A DNA stretch of 64,000 bases from an uncultured Mycoplasmatota bacterium (lineage in GTDB: Bacteria > Bacillota_I > Bacilli_A > RF39 > UBA660), in assembly GCA_900553835.1 (NCBI GenBank), contig USFF01000001.1, forward strand, positions 16,750-80,749, given 5' to 3'. A program made the translations under genes and the position numbers. The first letter of the stretch is position 1. The number at the start of each line of letters is the position of its first letter. This document shows positions 38,775-48,568 of the stretch, one piece after another. The notes beneath the pieces are model-generated. The model saw only the letters and a program-made list of their open reading frames with translations, did not search any database and was not told the DNA's origin.

Positions 38775-40538
38775 TTATTTTATCTTACCAGTAAGACTAT
38801 CTATTTCTAAATTAGAAAGTTTATTATAATATTCAAGAATTTTATCCATTTCCTTGTCTACATTTTCTTTACTAAAACCTTCAGCTAATCTAGTATTTCT
38901 AACAATTTCCATTATAGTTTTCTTGTCTAATTTTTTACCTTTCAAATATTCAAGTTTTCTTTCATTACTAACACTACTATCAAATAATTCTTTAAAATTA
39001 AAAGTAAATAAATCTTTATCAGTAAAATCTTTATCACTTAATTCATTGTAAGTATCTAGATTATCCATATTAAGATTTAAATACTCATAATCCTTCTTAA
39101 AGAAATTTGGTACACTGTCGTGTGGAAAGACTTTTTTATAGTCCTCTGGACTAATTAAAAAGTAAGTATATAAATCAAGTGCAGTATAATCTTTTCCTAA
39201 CCTTTCATTTCCATTCTTTTTATAACTATCCCAAGTAGGATCTACCACATAAACTCCATGTATATTATATTTATCATCATCTACTTTTACTAATCCTCTA
39301 CTATGATATCCTGAAAGAGTCTTGTCATCTTCCTTATAACAACTAACACTAAAATCTGTAAAACTAATTCCTTCAGTACCTTTTAATATTTCAGCAAGCA
39401 TATTGGTATAACCAACACATACTATATTACCGGTTTTAATTATCTTATATGGTTCTCTAGATTCAAAAACATCCTCATTAGTTGCTTCTTTATATTCAAA
39501 AGTTTTCATAATGTCATAGCCAAAAGCTAACTTTTCTACTGGAGATAAATCGTAATCATTAAGTAAACTTCTGTACCACTTCATACTCATAACTAAACCT
39601 TTAAAATCATCATAAGAAGAAGTTTTAGTATTTCCTTCATAATTTACTTTAAGATTTACTAAAGTACTTAAACTATCAAGTAAAGAATAATCAAAATCAG
39701 TATAATCTTTAACAACAGGATTTCTCATAAAGTCAGTTAAGCAAAAACATACATCATTTACATTATATCCTTTATTCTTAAAATAATTAAATAAATAAGC
39801 AGATATATTCATATCAGGATCAGTAACTTCTATAGATATGTCTTTACCACTTATATCTATAGAATATTCTCCAGTATTAGTTTTAACTTTAACTTTATTT
39901 ATATTACTTTTAATATAAGGAAAAACTTTATCTAAATCTTCTATGTTAAAATTATTAATAGATTTAACTTCTAAAGTATTCTCTTTAATATTAGAATTTT
40001 CCTTATTATTATTTATAACAATATCATCAAATAATATCTTATTATCGTTACTAGTACTTACAAAAATAGAACCTTTGTAGTCTTCAATATTAAAGATATA
40101 TCCACCAAAGTTAATCCTCTTAATACTAGTATTTTCACTTAAAAACTTTAACTCTTCACTAGTTAAAAATCTATAACTATTAAAACTTATTTCTTCTAAA
40201 CTTTTAAATTCTTTAAGAGCCTCTAAATTATTACTAACAAAATCTACTGGTATAGTCATACTTTTAATACTTCTTGGTAAATTATTAATAATAAGATCAT
40301 TTAACTCTTTAAAGACATATATAGTTTTAAGAGTGTTTTCATCATAACTAATACTCAAATCTATTTTTTCATTTTCATCTAATACTCTTCCTAAATCATC
40401 CAAAGAAATTTCAACTTCTATAAGAATAAACTTATCATTTAGATTTCTTAAAAAAGTGATAATGTTTTCATAAGTATCTTTATTAGTACTTTCAAATTTT
40501 TCACCAAGCACATTTTCTATAATTTCATCTATATTCAT
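38775..40538 (-). CDS. LRR-like protein with transglutaminase-like C-terminal half
   Basis: 587 residues from ATG 40538 (GGTGAG 5 nt upstream). About 1-150 has leucine-rich-like strands (LKEFKSLEEISFNSYRFLTS, NTSIKRINFGG). About 360-490 is transglutaminase-like: VCVGYTNMLAEIL (Cys), YHSRGLVKV (His) and YVVDPTWDSYKK (Asp), the DPTWD being typical. No signal peptide. The arrangement suggests a cytoplasmic Cys hydrolase with a recognition domain. A perfect AAATGGAAAC/GTTTCCATTT bidirectional terminator (38751-38780) separates it from miaB. Confidence 0.6.
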   Translation of the reverse strand: MNIDEIIENVLGEKFESTNKDTYENIITFLRNLNDKFILIEVEISLDDLGRVLDENEKIDLSISYDENTLKTIYVFKELNDLIINNLPRSIKSMTIPVDFVSNNLEALKEFKSLEEISFNSYRFLTSEELKFLSENTSIKRINFGGYIFNIEDYKGSIFVSTSNDNKILFDDIVINNNKENSNIKENTLEVKSINNFNIEDLDKVFPYIKSNINKVKVKTNTGEYSIDISGKDISIEVTDPDMNISAYLFNYFKNKGYNVNDVCFCLTDFMRNPVVKDYTDFDYSLLDSLSTLVNLKVNYEGNTKTSSYDDFKGLVMSMKWYRSLLNDYDLSPVEKLAFGYDIMKTFEYKEATNEDVFESREPYKIIKTGNIVCVGYTNMLAEILKGTEGISFTDFSVSCYKEDDKTLSGYHSRGLVKVDDDKYNIHGVYVVDPTWDSYKKNGNERLGKDYTALDLYTYFLISPEDYKKVFPHDSVPNFFKKDYEYLNLNMDNLDTYNELSDKDFTDKDLFTFNFKELFDSSVSNERKLEYLKGKKLDKKTIMEIVRNTRLAEGFSKENVDKEMDKILEYYNKLSNLEIDSLTGKIK

Positions 40539-40594
40539 AAGTCTCACCATTTTAATTTTATCATATTTAAAAGATAATTTAAATAGAAGTGTAA

Positions 40595-40620
40595 ACAAAG
40601 TGGGTATTTGTCATATATTA
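40595..40620 (+). promoter_or_regulatory. Sigma-K-like promoter of cotE
   Basis: AC (40595-40596), 15 nt, then CATATATTA (40612-40620), which fits CATANNNTA. It lies 17 nt before the CotE start codon, close but compatible with a short leader. Confidence 0.4.
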
Positions 40621-40636
40621 TTAATGGGTGAAGTAA

Positions 40637-41167
40637 ATGTTTAAAGAGATTGTTACTAAAGCTGTCATAGGTAAAGGAAAGAAAACTTTTAGAAATAAAT
40701 ATGAACTTTTTACTACAGATAAAATAGATACAGTTTTAGGTTGCTGGGTAATAAACCACACTATGAAAGGTGAAAATGATAATGGTAAAGTAAAAATAAC
40801 TGGTTCATTTGATGTTAACATTTGGTATAGTTATGATAATAATACTAAAACAAGTGTAGATGCTAGAAAAATTAATTATACGGAAACTGTATCTATCCAT
40901 TTAAATGGAGAAAATACTTTAACAAATGATAGTGAAATAATAATAACTAGTTTAAAAAATCCAGTTGTAGTAGATGTTAGTTCTAGTAATAATAAGATAA
41001 ACTATGAAATAGAAAAATGTTTAGGTATAGAAATAATAGGCGATACTAAAGTAAGAGTTCAAATAATGGATAATAACTATGAAGATTTTGATATTATTGA
41101 TGAAGCAGTTAGTACAGAAGAAATAAATAATATAGTGGATAATCAAATAAATGAAAATTATTTATAG
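40637..41167 (+). CDS. cotE: Outer spore coat protein CotE
   Basis: 176 residues. KEIVTKAVIGKGKKTFR, VLGCWVINHTMKG, GSFDVNIWYSYDNNTKTSVD and the acidic tail (IMDNNYEDFDIIDEAVSTEE) follow B. subtilis CotE through its length. CotE directs assembly of the outer spore coat, so the organism very probably sporulates. GGGTGAAGTAA precedes the ATG. Confidence 0.9.
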   Translation: MFKEIVTKAVIGKGKKTFRNKYELFTTDKIDTVLGCWVINHTMKGENDNGKVKITGSFDVNIWYSYDNNTKTSVDARKINYTETVSIHLNGENTLTNDSEIIITSLKNPVVVDVSSSNNKINYEIEKCLGIEIIGDTKVRVQIMDNNYEDFDIIDEAVSTEEINNIVDNQINENYL

Positions 41168-41182
41168 TGTAAACCAAAAAAG

Positions 41183-41211
41183 GTTGACAGGCGTGTGATT
41201 TAGTGGTAATA
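41183..41211 (+). promoter_or_regulatory. Promoter of rpsP-khpA
   Basis: TTGACA and TAATAT are separated by 17 bp, directly upstream of rpsP. Confidence 0.65.
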
Positions 41212-41239
41212 TTATATACAGAAAGCGAGGTAACACTTT

Positions 41240-41506
41240 ATGGTAAAATTAAGACTTAAAAGAATGGGTTCTAAAAAGAAACCTTATTACAGAATAGTAG
41301 CGGCAGACAGTCATGACAGAAGAGATGGAAGTTTTATTGAACTAGTTGGTACTTATAGTCCACTTGAAGACAGTAAAATAACTGTTAATGAAGAAGTTGC
41401 TCTTAAATGGTTAGGGAATGGGGCTATGCCTACAGACACTGTTAAAAATCTATTAAGTAAGGCTGGAATTATGAAAAAATTTCATGATTCTAAGAATAAT
41501 AAGTAA
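41240..41506 (+). CDS. rpsP: 30S ribosomal protein S16
   Basis: 88 residues; [20 protein letters not shown] then [18 protein letters not shown] and [13 protein letters not shown] are diagnostic. The stop overlaps the khpA ATG by 1 nt. Confidence 0.97.
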   Translation: MVKLRLKRMGSKKKPYYRIVAADSHDRRDGSFIELVGTYSPLEDSKITVNEEVALKWLGNGAMPTDTVKNLLSKAGIMKKFHDSKNNK

Positions 41507-41748
41507 TGTCAGTAGAAGAATTTGCTGAATACCTAGTTATGAATATCGCAAAAGACTCTGATCTCGTAAAAGTAAAGAAGTTCGACAGTGAAGAAGGAAG
41601 TTTTCTTGAAATACTTGTCAGTGAAAGCGATATGCCACGTGTAATAGGTAAGCAAGGAGTAGTGGCTAATTCTCTTAAAACTATTATTCAAGCTAAAGCA
41701 TATAGTGATGGTATTAAAAATCTAAGAGTAAATATTGATTCATTTTAA
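41506..41748 (+). CDS. khpA: KH-domain RNA-binding protein KhpA
   Basis: 80 residues with the KH signature RVIGKQGVVANSLKTIIQA. Its place after rpsP is conserved in Firmicutes. KhpA with KhpB binds RNAs and affects division and cell length. Confidence 0.93.
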   Translation: MSVEEFAEYLVMNIAKDSDLVKVKKFDSEEGSFLEILVSESDMPRVIGKQGVVANSLKTIIQAKAYSDGIKNLRVNIDSF

Positions 41749-41794
41749 TTGAAATGAATCTTTTTTTGTGATAGAATTATCTTAGGTGAAGAAA

Positions 41795-42283
41795 GTGAAA
41801 AAAGTACCAATGAAAAACTATATAATTTTAGGAATAATGTTTATATTTGTACTAGCTTTAACACTTTATTTAAAAGAGTGGAGTGAAGTATATAAAGAAA
41901 ATAAACTATCAAATAGTCCCCTTAGTGGTAAAGTAGAAGAAGTTAAATTAGAAGAACTTTCTACAGTAGTAGGAGAGATGAATGAAGTAATAGTTTATAT
42001 AGGGCATACTAATGATAGGGAAGTTTATAATGTAGAAAAGAGACTTTTTAAATATTTAAAGGATAAAGATATACTAGATAAATTTATATATGTAGATGTT
42101 ACAAATAATGAAGATTATCAAGAAGTTCTTAAAGAAGTATTTCCAAAAATAAAAGATGAAATAAAAACTTCACCAATGTTAATTTATAATAAAAATGATA
42201 ATGTAACAGAAGTAATAAATAATGATAATGGTATAATTTATACATATAATTTAGAAGAGTTTTATAATAAATATATTAAATAA
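41795..42283 (+). CDS. Membrane-anchored thioredoxin-fold-like protein
   Basis: 162 residues from GTG 41795, with AGGTG 6 nt upstream; GTG 41786 lacks a ribosome binding site and ATG 41810 is possible. One membrane helix (IILGIMFIFVLALTLYL) is followed by an extracellular domain with VIVYIGHTNDREVYNVEKRL and TSPMLIYN, a thioredoxin-like outline without the CxxC. It may be a redox-inactive adaptor. A perfect palindrome AAGAAGCACC/GGTGCTTCTT (42284-42310) terminates both flanking genes. Confidence 0.5.
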   Translation: MKKVPMKNYIILGIMFIFVLALTLYLKEWSEVYKENKLSNSPLSGKVEEVKLEELSTVVGEMNEVIVYIGHTNDREVYNVEKRLFKYLKDKDILDKFIYVDVTNNEDYQEVLKEVFPKIKDEIKTSPMLIYNKNDNVTEVINNDNGIIYTYNLEEFYNKYIK

Positions 42284-42307
42284 AAGAAGCACCAATTGGT
42301 GCTTCTT

Positions 42308-43498
42308 TTATATACGATTAAATTCGTTTTTATTATTTAAGATTACTAATGTAATTAATGCAACTGCCATTAAGCATGCACCTGGAATAATATAATCAGC
42401 AATTCCAGTATTAGGGTTATCAATTGAAGATCCTTTTTCAAGTAACATTATAGTTGGGCTACAAACTTCATCATCAATTTTATCATCGGCAGGATATGTA
42501 CCAATAACTTGTGTTCCATTTTGGGTTACAACTATTTGTCTATTAGTTCTTAAATTTAATTTATTAATTAAACTTTCATCAACATTATCTTTAACTTCTA
42601 ACATATAAGATAATGTTACAACTTTATTACCACTAATATTTCCAACTCCCCAAACAACTTCATTATCATTTAGTGATGCACTTCCTACAGTAGAAGTAAT
42701 ATCTTTAATAGTAAAATTATCTAAAATATAATTATCAAAACTAATCTTAACAGCTACAGCTGGTAATTCACTTGGTAAAGTAGTTACAATATTACCAGAA
42801 AAACTAATGTTAGATATTTCACTACTATTTACTATGCTAGTAAAATCAGTATCAGTAGTAGTATCAGATGAAATCTTATATGCAAGAACTGTTATACCAG
42901 TTGCTTTAGCCTGAGCAATTGAAGTTTTAAATTCTTCTAATTTAGCACTATCGGCATCTGTAACAAAAGCAACAATAACTTTATTAACAGTAGCATTATT
43001 AAACTTACTAGTCGCATAATCAAAAGCATCTTTAACTTCTATACTTTCGCTTCCCACTGAAATATTTCTAATACTTTCAAGTTGAGTAGTGATATTTTTA
43101 TTATCTGCTTCAATAAAAGTTCTTTCATTATTACTTGTAATAACAACACCTTGACTTAAATTACTCATATCACTTTCAAGTCTTCCGGCTTCAGTTTTAA
43201 TTAAATCAATAACTGAACCTTTAATATCAGTCATACCAGTACCATTATCAATAACATAGTAAACTTCAGTACTCTTAGAATTATCAATAATAATATCGAT
43301 AGCAACCTTTCCATTTTTTAAGTCAGACTTTTCTAAATTAATAGTATTTAGAATATTAGCTCCGTCTGGACTTAACTGTTTTCTAGCATCATTTTGAGAT
43401 ACTACTTTAACAGAGTTTTTAGTAGCCGCTAGTAGTGGAGTAACGTTTAACATACAAACTGCTACTATCAAAAATAACCCAAATAATCTTTTTTTCAT
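42308..43498 (-). CDS. Surface protein with vWA domain and NPNTG sortase signal
   Basis: 396 residues: signal peptide 1-24 (ends LLAA), a von Willebrand A-like domain (about 75-240; a DNGTGMTD segment stands in for a MIDAS DxSxS, so metal binding may be lost), a beta-sandwich, and a cell-wall sorting signal. The signal is NPNTG (361-365), a hydrophobic helix and the charged tail NKNEFNRI. The sortase gene lies divergently just upstream, and NPxTx motifs are class B sortase substrates, so these two are a likely enzyme-substrate pair. GGAGGAAGAAA precedes the ATG. Confidence 0.7.
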   Translation of the reverse strand: MKKRLFGLFLIVAVCMLNVTPLLAATKNSVKVVSQNDARKQLSPDGANILNTINLEKSDLKNGKVAIDIIIDNSKSTEVYYVIDNGTGMTDIKGSVIDLIKTEAGRLESDMSNLSQGVVITSNNERTFIEADNKNITTQLESIRNISVGSESIEVKDAFDYATSKFNNATVNKVIVAFVTDADSAKLEEFKTSIAQAKATGITVLAYKISSDTTTDTDFTSIVNSSEISNISFSGNIVTTLPSELPAVAVKISFDNYILDNFTIKDITSTVGSASLNDNEVVWGVGNISGNKVVTLSYMLEVKDNVDESLINKLNLRTNRQIVVTQNGTQVIGTYPADDKIDDEVCSPTIMLLEKGSSIDNPNTGIADYIIPGACLMAVALITLVILNNKNEFNRI

Positions 43499-43614
43499 TT
43501 TCTTCCTCCTTTATTATATTTACATTATATCATTATTTTAAAAAAAAACAAATAAAAAGTAACTTTATTATACACAAAAAATATGATAATATAATAATAG
43601 GAGAAGTAAAGAAA

Positions 43615-45144
43615 ATGAAATACATAGAAATTATACAAAATGAAAGTGCTTTTGTAATTAAAACTACTAATATAGTAAATAGTAGTAGTTTTAACTTTAA
43701 TATAAAAAAAATAAAAAAGGACAATAAAGAAGTAATCTCTTTATTGTCAAAAAATAATATAAATACTTTAATATTTAAAGATTTTGATTCATTTTTGATA
43801 TTATCAAATATAATAGATTATCCAAATATAGTATTTGATATTAATAAAAGTTTACCTAAAAAAGTATTAGATACATTACTTAAACATAAAGAAATAAAAT
43901 ATATAGAATGCTTCTTTATACCAAGTGACTATGTACATTTATTTTCAAATAATAATGTATCAATAAAGTTTACGAATAATATGCATTTTAATATTAATTT
44001 TGTATTATCAAATAAATTAAAAAATTTAAAAAGTATATATTATAAAAAGGTTATTACATTTTATAATGAAGAAGAAGTGAAACAAAATTTACTTCCATTT
44101 ATAACAGCTAATAGTAATTTAAAACTAATAAAACTATATACTTATTCAAATGAAATAATTACTTATATAATAGATTTATTAGAGGAGAATAATTTTGATA
44201 ATGTTAGTATATATCTATATCAAACAGATAGTAATATTAATGATATAAAAGATAATATAGATTATTTAAAAAAGAAAAATAAAGAATATAGTAACAAAGA
44301 AAGAGAAATAAAAATAATATATAAAGAAGAATATTTTAAAAGTAAAATATTTAAAGAGTTAACTATAAATGGTTTAAAACTATCAATGATATTTATAATT
44401 TATGCTTCTATAATATTTATGTTTTCTAGTAAATATCATGAATATATAAATTATTTAAATGTAAGGAAACTAGAAAATGAACTTAATGAAGCAAGAAATG
44501 ATGAACAAATAGATGAAATTGATGATACTTCATATACGGAAGTAATAATAAAACCAAACAATGAAAAAGAATATGTTAATAGATATGAAACTATAGTAAA
44601 CATTAATAAAACTTATGAGATTAATTCTGATGTAGTTGCATGGTTAAAAGTGAATAATACTAAAATAAATTACCCAGTAGTAAAGACAACAAATAACAGT
44701 TACTACCTAAATCATGATATATATAAAGAAAAAACACCTAGTGGATGGGTATTCATGGATTATAGAAACAATAGTAAAGAATTAGATAAAAATACAATTA
44801 TATATGCACATGCTTTAAAAACGGGTTATATGTTTGGAGAACTTCATAAATTTATGAATAGTAACTTTAGAAGTAATAAAGAAAATTTAGTTATTAGTTT
44901 TGATTTGGTGGATAAATCTATGAACTGGAAAGTATTTTCATCTTATAAAGTAAGTGATGAGGTAGATTATTTAAGAACGAGTTTTTCAAATGATGAAAGT
45001 TTTATGTCATATGTAAATGATGTAAAGAAGAGAAGTAGTTATAACTATAATGTAGAGGTAAATCAGAATAGCAAAATAATCACCTTATCAACTTGTAGTG
45101 GGAAAAACAGAAGATTAGTTGTGCATGCTGTTTTAGTGGAGTAA
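43615..45144 (+). CDS. Class B sortase with large N-terminal cytoplasmic domain
   Basis: 509 residues, twice the normal length. Residues 1-250 form a soluble domain of LRR-like strand-helix repeats (NKLKNLKSIYYKKVITFYNE, NLKLIKLYTYSNEI). One membrane helix (about 256-274) and a coiled coil precede the catalytic domain, which has VVAWLKVNNTKINYPVV, IIYAHALKTG (His399) and ITLSTCSGKNRRLVVHA (Cys494, Arg about 499). With the N-terminus inside, the extra domain stays in the cytoplasm while catalysis is outside. TATAAT and GGAGAAG precede the ATG. Confidence 0.82.
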   Translation: MKYIEIIQNESAFVIKTTNIVNSSSFNFNIKKIKKDNKEVISLLSKNNINTLIFKDFDSFLILSNIIDYPNIVFDINKSLPKKVLDTLLKHKEIKYIECFFIPSDYVHLFSNNNVSIKFTNNMHFNINFVLSNKLKNLKSIYYKKVITFYNEEEVKQNLLPFITANSNLKLIKLYTYSNEIITYIIDLLEENNFDNVSIYLYQTDSNINDIKDNIDYLKKKNKEYSNKEREIKIIYKEEYFKSKIFKELTINGLKLSMIFIIYASIIFMFSSKYHEYINYLNVRKLENELNEARNDEQIDEIDDTSYTEVIIKPNNEKEYVNRYETIVNINKTYEINSDVVAWLKVNNTKINYPVVKTTNNSYYLNHDIYKEKTPSGWVFMDYRNNSKELDKNTIIYAHALKTGYMFGELHKFMNSNFRSNKENLVISFDLVDKSMNWKVFSSYKVSDEVDYLRTSFSNDESFMSYVNDVKKRSSYNYNVEVNQNSKIITLSTCSGKNRRLVVHAVLVE

Positions 45145-45155
45145 ATTATGATTGA

Positions 45156-45308
45156 TTGAAATTTAACAGTTGTATAGAGGAATATATTGGTTCAAAAATA
45201 TATAAAAGTATTAAAATAGATGTTCAAGATGTGATTTTAGGAATTTATAATAAAAGAGTAGTAGTACTATGTAAAGATTTTTTAAATGATTGTGAAACAA
45301 TAAAATAA
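45156..45308 (+). CDS. Possible small ORF after the sortase
   Basis: A 50-codon frame from TTG (LKFNSCIEEYIGSKIYKSIK, then IDVQDVILGIYNKRVVVLCK) to TAA 45306-45308. It has a protein-like pattern but a weak start; GGAG lies 14 nt before the TTG. It may be a remnant. A bidirectional terminator AAAAGAGTTC/GAACTCTTTT (about 45334-45361) follows. Confidence 0.35.
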   Translation: MKFNSCIEEYIGSKIYKSIKIDVQDVILGIYNKRVVVLCKDFLNDCETIK

Positions 45309-45363
45309 CTTTACTTTAATAAGTTAAAGGTAAAAAGAGTTCAAAATTTCGAACTCTTTTATC

Positions 45364-47118
45364 TTATCTCTTAACCATCCAATTTCCAAATATATCTGCA
45401 TTAGAACTACTTGGAGCTGGATCTGCTTTTTCTAGTTTAACTATCATAGGTATCTTTAATATTCTACCAAAAGCAACACAAGTACCAGGTTGTAAACTCT
45501 TTTGTTTATTAACTATTTCTTCACTCATATTAGGTATCATTTTTTCTATATATTCTAGGTCAAGCGGGTGTGTTATTTTAAAGATAATAAAATTATCAAG
45601 CTGACTTATAACATTACCATTTAAGTCTGTTGGCCTTTGAGTTATTAAGTCAAGAATAACTCCATGTTTTCTACCTTCTTTTGCTATTCTTTCAAAAATA
45701 TTATATCCAAGAAGTTCGGTATCATCATTATTTTTTACATATCTATGTGCTTCTTCTAAAATAATATGAATAGGAATACTTGCTCTTGGGACATTTGTTT
45801 TACCAAATGTTAAGAACATTCTACTGAATATCTTAGTAATTGTTTTAGCAAATCTATCATCAACATCTTCTAAATTAATATTAATTATCTGTGCTTTTTT
45901 ATTATCACTGGTAGTAACTAAAGATGCTATATAATCTTTTAAAGAATCATATTTCTTACTTGTAAAGTACTTGCTATTATTTCCATTAACTAAGTTATGT
46001 AATTTTACTTTTAAACTAATAGCTTCATCATACATATCTTCATTAAGTAAATATCTTTCACTAAATAAAGTAAAATTAAGAGCAACTTCTAATTCTTTTA
46101 AACCATAAGTAACATTTTCTACTTTAAAATTCCATTTATGATCTTCTTTAATAAAATTTTCTACATATTCACTTATTAGTTTTCTTTCAACAAATCTTCC
46201 TTCTGAGTCTATATCAAAACAATTTCTTAAAACTCTAGTATAACCAATACCGGGTACAACTGTATTCAAATTTAATTCTGGTGTGTTAGTATTTGTTAAA
46301 ATATCAAATATTTGGTCCCTTATCTTAGCACTTGTTTGATTAGTATACATAATTGATGTAATTGCTTTAGCTAGTAAATGGTTTTTATATTCCAGTGCTT
46401 CCTTTGAATTACTTGCAAATACCTTAACTAAATTAAGAGTTTCTTCAATAATGGGAATTTGACTAAAACTAACTGCATCAAGCAAATTTAAAACATCATC
46501 AACTGAAAGTAATGAAACAGGTACTTCTAGTAAACAAGAATTTTCTAAACTTTTGTTAGTAGAAATTAACTTATAAGATAAATTACTATTAATCTTACTA
46601 ATATCCTTTAATGCATTAATATATTCGCCATATGAGTCAAATATAAACAAATTAGCTTTATATGGAAAATAAGGATTACTCATTAAATTCTGAAGTATTC
46701 TACATATTCCATAAGTCTTACCACTTCCGGAATTACCAAAAATAGCCGCATGATTACTAAATAAATTATTAATATCAACTTTAACTGGATAATTCTTATA
46801 TAAAGGACTAACACCTAATGTTAAACATTTAGTATCTCCGCCAACTAAAATATTTAATTCTTCATTATTAATAACTCTTATTTGTGAATTTAAACTTGGT
46901 TTTTTAATTAAACCACCAATAAAAGATGTATCAGTAAGTTCTCCTAGAAAGTTAATTTTTATTTTGTTGCTTTCAATATCTTCTATCTCTCCAAGTATTT
47001 TCTTATCATCATCAATAAAAACAACATGTAAATTTAAAATATCTCCTAAATTCTTAGCATCTGTTAATAAAGAAACAATTGCATAATTTTTATTAATAGC
47101 TAAAATATTTCCAAACAT
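45364..47118 (-). CDS. HerA-like (DUF87) hexameric ATPase
   Basis: 584 residues. An N-terminal HAS-barrel-like region (1-120) is followed by Walker A IFGNSGSGKTYG (about 146), LFIFDSYGEY, and Walker B IHIILEEAHRYV (about 468). The late SQLDNFIIFKITHPLDLEYI and an Arg-finger region follow. HerA/FtsK-type motors pump DNA or peptides. It is divergent from the Tad-like operon, which may hint at a functional tie, but DNA repair or plasmid functions are equally possible. Confidence 0.75.
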   Translation of the reverse strand: MFGNILAINKNYAIVSLLTDAKNLGDILNLHVVFIDDDKKILGEIEDIESNKIKINFLGELTDTSFIGGLIKKPSLNSQIRVINNEELNILVGGDTKCLTLGVSPLYKNYPVKVDINNLFSNHAAIFGNSGSGKTYGICRILQNLMSNPYFPYKANLFIFDSYGEYINALKDISKINSNLSYKLISTNKSLENSCLLEVPVSLLSVDDVLNLLDAVSFSQIPIIEETLNLVKVFASNSKEALEYKNHLLAKAITSIMYTNQTSAKIRDQIFDILTNTNTPELNLNTVVPGIGYTRVLRNCFDIDSEGRFVERKLISEYVENFIKEDHKWNFKVENVTYGLKELEVALNFTLFSERYLLNEDMYDEAISLKVKLHNLVNGNNSKYFTSKKYDSLKDYIASLVTTSDNKKAQIININLEDVDDRFAKTITKIFSRMFLTFGKTNVPRASIPIHIILEEAHRYVKNNDDTELLGYNIFERIAKEGRKHGVILDLITQRPTDLNGNVISQLDNFIIFKITHPLDLEYIEKMIPNMSEEIVNKQKSLQPGTCVAFGRILKIPMIVKLEKADPAPSSSNADIFGNWMVKR

Positions 47119-47237
47119 AATATCAACCTCTTTATTCTAAATATAATAATAACATAGTTTTACTATTTTTTAAAGTTAAATATTTACTTAATTTAATCTT
47201 TTTGTTATAATCAATTTAGAATAAAGGGTGATATTCA

Positions 47238-47879
47238 ATGAAAAAACTAATAGTCATAATTACATTTTTATTTATAGGAATAACTTACTTAAATGCAGAA
47301 GAAATAAATTGTTCATATTCTAAGAAAAAAGAGTTAAATACTCTTTCTATGTATGTAGAAGCAAGTTATGAATACAAAGGTAATAACTTATTTGATTTAA
47401 AAATATCTAATTTAACAGAAGAATTAAATATAGAAAGTGATAAAGGCAGTATTAATGATAATATAATATCATCTTTAGAGGAAGGAACTAAAATAAAACT
47501 AACAGTACTTGCAGTCAATAATGCATGTGCAGGAGAAATACTAAGAATTATAAATGTTACTATTCCATATGTTAATCCATACTATGGAAGTAACAAATGT
47601 ATTGGAAATGAAAACTTAAATGTTTGTTCAAATGAATTTTTAGAATATAAACTAAGTGAAACTACATTTAACAATTTAATACAAAAAGCAAATGAAGATA
47701 ATGCTAAAGTAGAAGAACCAACTACTGATGGAGTACAAAAAGAAAACAAAACTTTTTTTGAAAAAGTATATGACGCTATTAAAAGAATATATATACCAGT
47801 AGGACTAGTAGTGGGTAGTTCTTTGTTAACATTATTAATTTTTAGACCAATTTATAGAAAAATAAAACATGGTTTATAG
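47238..47879 (+). CDS. Secreted, C-terminally anchored Cys protein A
   Basis: 213 residues: signal peptide ending LNAEE, an extracellular domain with four to six Cys, and a C-terminal membrane helix with basic tail (VGLVVGSSLLTLLIFRPIYR). TIPYVNPYYGSNKCIGNENL then NVC matches the next protein's TTPKYNPHITSELCVG...YC, so the two are paralogues. Separate promoter from the following gene. Confidence 0.65.
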   Translation: MKKLIVIITFLFIGITYLNAEEINCSYSKKKELNTLSMYVEASYEYKGNNLFDLKISNLTEELNIESDKGSINDNIISSLEEGTKIKLTVLAVNNACAGEILRIINVTIPYVNPYYGSNKCIGNENLNVCSNEFLEYKLSETTFNNLIQKANEDNAKVEEPTTDGVQKENKTFFEKVYDAIKRIYIPVGLVVGSSLLTLLIFRPIYRKIKHGL

Positions 47880-47935
47880 TATACAAACTGTGTTTTTTTT
47901 GTTATAATTAATTTGTATTAAAAGTAGGAGGCCTT

Positions 47936-48568
47936 ATGAAAAAGATAATAATATTTATAATGACTTTTATAATAGGAATAAATGTAGTAAATGCAGATTG
48001 CTCTGATTATGAAGAAATAGCAAAAGATATTTCATATAACGTATTAAGTTATTTTAATTCTGAAGATGTTAACACTAGAATAGATATAAATAATTTACCT
48101 AGTGATATGTATTTAGAAGTGAGAAATAGTTTTAATAGTGATAAAGATATTTATAAATATGAAGATACCGACAGTGGTAATTTCTTCTTTTATACTAAAA
48201 CAGTACATAGAAAAATAAACTATGAAATAAGAGTTTATACAACTGACAGTAGTTGTCCTAATAAAGTATTAAGGACAATTAAATTTACAACTCCTAAATA
48301 TAATCCGCATATTACAAGTGAATTATGTGTAGGGTATTATGATAAAGTAAAATATTGTGATGCTTTTTATGATATAAAAGATATGGATTTAGATAAATTT
48401 AATAAATTAGTTAGTGAAGAAATATCGAAAATAAAAGTAGAAAATATGACTACTTTAGATTATGTAAAAAAATATTACTTATTTGCTTTAATTCCGTTTT
48501 TGATAATTTCAGGAATTTATATAACTAAAATTGTATTAGTTAAAAGGAGGAAAAAGAAGTATGTTTAA
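47936..48568 (+). CDS. Secreted, C-terminally anchored Cys protein B
   Basis: 210 residues, paralogue of 47238: signal peptide ending VNADC, extracellular domain, motif TxPxYNPxxxxxxCxG, and a C-terminal helix with KRRKKK tail. TTATAATT and AGGAGG precede it. It overlaps the giant adhesin-like gene by 8 nt, so it is part of that operon. Confidence 0.65.
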   Translation: MKKIIIFIMTFIIGINVVNADCSDYEEIAKDISYNVLSYFNSEDVNTRIDINNLPSDMYLEVRNSFNSDKDIYKYEDTDSGNFFFYTKTVHRKINYEIRVYTTDSSCPNKVLRTIKFTTPKYNPHITSELCVGYYDKVKYCDAFYDIKDMDLDKFNKLVSEEISKIKVENMTTLDYVKKYYLFALIPFLIISGIYITKIVLVKRRKKKYV

